DNA from: Bacteroidota bacterium
GTDB taxonomy: Bacteria; Bacteroidota; Bacteroidia; Bacteroidales; 4484-276
Direction of reading: 5' to 3'
DNA: 6,833 bases
Assembly (NCBI GenBank): GCA_013203545.1
Contig: JABMQA010001135.1
Location: forward strand, 1 to 6,833
This document shows, one piece after another, positions 5,333 to 6,833 of the stretch. Under the pieces are notes generated by a model. It ran no database searches. It was not told the origin of the DNA and saw only the letters and a list, made by a program, of their open reading frames with translations. A program made the position numbers and the translations under genes. Position 1 is the first letter of the stretch; each line of letters opens with the position of its first letter.

Positions 5333-6833
5333 ATGTTTAAACGGATAATTATCATAATTTTGATAGGGCTGTGGATCAACGATGGATTCTGTAGCCAGCA
5401 AACCGACAGTCTCGAAACCTTAATTAATTCAGGGGCTGTAACTTCGGATTTAAAAAAATGTGAAATACTCAACCAGTTGTCCCGGGGGTATTTTAATATC
5501 TCAGTGAACCAGGCTGTTGATTACGGGGTGCAGGCATTGGAAATCGCTTATCGTATTGATAACGACCAACAGATTGCCCTGGCTTTGAAAAACATTGGGT
5601 CAGCCTATTACCTGCAAGGGGATTTTATGCAGGCACTTGAATTTTTTAAGCAGGCTTTAAGGAAAAACACCGAGATTGATGACAAAAATGAAATTGCCGC
5701 CAGTTACAATAACATTGGATTGGTATATAATCGTTTGGGAAATTATGATGAAGCTCTAAAAAACCATTTGAACCAGCATAAAATTAATGAAGAGACAGAA
5801 AACCAGAGAGGGATAGCCATATCGAGCAGGAATATTGGCAACATATACAACAACATGGGTGAGAACGATAAAGCACTGGAATATTACCGGCGATCAAAGG
5901 AAATATCCGGGCAATTGGGTGATACCAACTCCCTGGCCACAGCACTGATAAATCTTGGTGTTGTTACGATGGATCTGGAGGACTATCAAAAATCACAGGA
6001 TTTTTTCAACCAGGCCCTCATCATCAAAAAGCGTATGGACGATATCACGAATATTGCGGTGATTTATTTGAACCTGGGTGTGATTCAAAGGAATATGGGA
6101 GAACACGAAAAAGCCATCGAATATTACCTGCAGGGCCTTGAACTATACCGGTCGTTAAATAATAAATACGGCATTGTGGTTTCGCTCAACAATTTGGGTG
6201 CGGTGTACCTGAATCTTGAAAAATATCCTGAAAGTTACGGATTCTTGCAGGAAGCGCTTGCAATTGCCACAGAAATTGATAATAAAAAGCACATTCAGGA
6301 AATTTACAAAAATTTGTCGAGCTGGTATTCGGACCAGAAAAAATTTGAGGAAGCACTTGAATATTTTAAACTTCAGAGCGCGCTGAAGGACAGTTTGTTA
6401 GATATCGAAAAGAGCAAGCAAATACGAAACATTCAGATTGTATATGAAACCGAAAAAAAGGAGAAGGAAATACTTGAACAGCGAATTTCAATACAAAAAC
6501 TTAAGACCTACCAGGTTTACCTGTTGCTTGCTATTTTTGTGGCGCTCACCATTGTTTTTGTTGTTTACTATCGCTACAGGCTTAAAAAGAAGGCAAACCG
6601 ATATCTGGAGGTAAAGATTGCGGAGGCCCTTATCAAGCAAAACGAACAGCAACAAATTATTGTTCACCAGGCAAGCCTTACTTCACTGGGGGAACTTGCC
6701 GCCGGTATTGCCCATGAAATCCGCCAGCCGCTTCAAAGTATCTCTCTCTCGAGCGAAAGCCTGGATATGGAGAATAAGGAGGAGGAGCCCGACCGTAAAT
6801 ATATCGACAAAACCCTGAAAGAGATATATGAGG
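5333..6833 (+). CDS. TPR-containing sensor histidine kinase (3' part beyond window)
   Basis: The open frame starts at ATG 5333 and is uninterrupted for 500 codons to the window edge. Residues 1-20 form a signal peptide (FKR, then an isoleucine-rich core; no lipobox at Cys20). Eight TPR units follow at an exact 40-residue period: Asn at 47, 87, 127, 167, 207, 247, 287 and 327 in the first helix, and Ala/Ser at 61, 101 and so on to 341 in the second. A charged, probably coiled-coil stretch (about 355-392) leads to one membrane span (about 394-412). A second charged helix then enters the HisKA dimerisation helix, with the phosphoacceptor His461 in LAAGIAHEIRQPL. The TPR domain should be periplasmic, sensing a protein or peptide, with the kinase in the cytoplasm. 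The ATPase domain (N, G1, F and G2 boxes) lies outside the window, so activity cannot be confirmed. No response regulator is visible. Divergent from ssb. The target is unknown. Confidence 0.9.
   Translation, partial: MFKRIIIIILIGLWINDGFCSQQTDSLETLINSGAVTSDLKKCEILNQLSRGYFNISVNQAVDYGVQALEIAYRIDNDQQIALALKNIGSAYYLQGDFMQALEFFKQALRKNTEIDDKNEIAASYNNIGLVYNRLGNYDEALKNHLNQHKINEETENQRGIAISSRNIGNIYNNMGENDKALEYYRRSKEISGQLGDTNSLATALINLGVVTMDLEDYQKSQDFFNQALIIKKRMDDITNIAVIYLNLGVIQRNMGEHEKAIEYYLQGLELYRSLNNKYGIVVSLNNLGAVYLNLEKYPESYGFLQEALAIATEIDNKKHIQEIYKNLSSWYSDQKKFEEALEYFKLQSALKDSLLDIEKSKQIRNIQIVYETEKKEKEILEQRISIQKLKTYQVYLLLAIFVALTIVFVVYYRYRLKKKANRYLEVKIAEALIKQNEQQQIIVHQASLTSLGELAAGIAHEIRQPLQSISLSSESLDMENKEEEPDRKYIDKTLKEIYE

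Noticed and set aside
6618..6818. 66-codon plus-strand frame near the right edge.
   Set aside because: It lies out of frame within the histidine kinase, whose H-box is encoded there in the continuous frame from 5333.
1..6833. CRISPR array, tRNA or rRNA genes, prophage or defence system, toxin-antitoxin pair.
   Set aside because: No spaced direct repeats, no cloverleaf-like sequence and no matching proteins were seen; the genes present are housekeeping, envelope and signalling genes.

Overview
This window reads as chromosomal core DNA of a member of the Bacteroidota, most likely a gliding-type or environmental lineage near Bacteroidales/Marinilabiliales. The evidence is a gldE-gldD pair next to a Bacteroidota-style ssb, TAnnTTTG-type promoter boxes in the spacers, almost no Shine-Dalgarno sequences, moderately AT-rich DNA, and a TPR sensor kinase of a kind common in that phylum. 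The placement below phylum level is inference.

Layout, left to right. Positions 1-210 hold no convincing gene. They contain strong palindromes (14-49, and arms at 58-66/116-124) that look like a copy or edge of a dispersed REP-like repeat. Positions 211-882 (minus) encode RsmI, the 16S rRNA C1402 ribose methyltransferase. A 101-bp divergent promoter region (883-983) separates it from a membrane-anchored S41 (CtpA/Prc-type) processing protease at 984-2609 (plus). That gene converges on a minus-strand cluster read in the order ssb (5176-4751), gldE (4709-3372, TTG start), gldD (3291-2680). A second divergent promoter region (5177-5332) leads to a plus-strand TPR sensor histidine kinase that begins at 5333 and runs off the right edge after 500 codons.

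How the genes fit together. ssb, gldE and gldD are probably one transcript: gaps are 41 and 80 nt, and the only recognisable promoter box is ahead of ssb. The cluster couples a replication/repair protein with two envelope proteins linked to gliding and type IX secretion. The S41 protease and GldD both act at the envelope, but nothing here ties them functionally. The kinase is an independent signalling gene whose ATPase domain, and any partner regulator, lie outside the window.

No previously undescribed multi-gene system is visible. The items most worth a second look are the strictly in-register 40-residue TPR array of the kinase, an 11-bp imperfect hairpin overlapping a promoter-like box just upstream of it, a C8 homopolymer in the ssb linker just before the functional C-terminal tip, and the palindromic element at the left edge.
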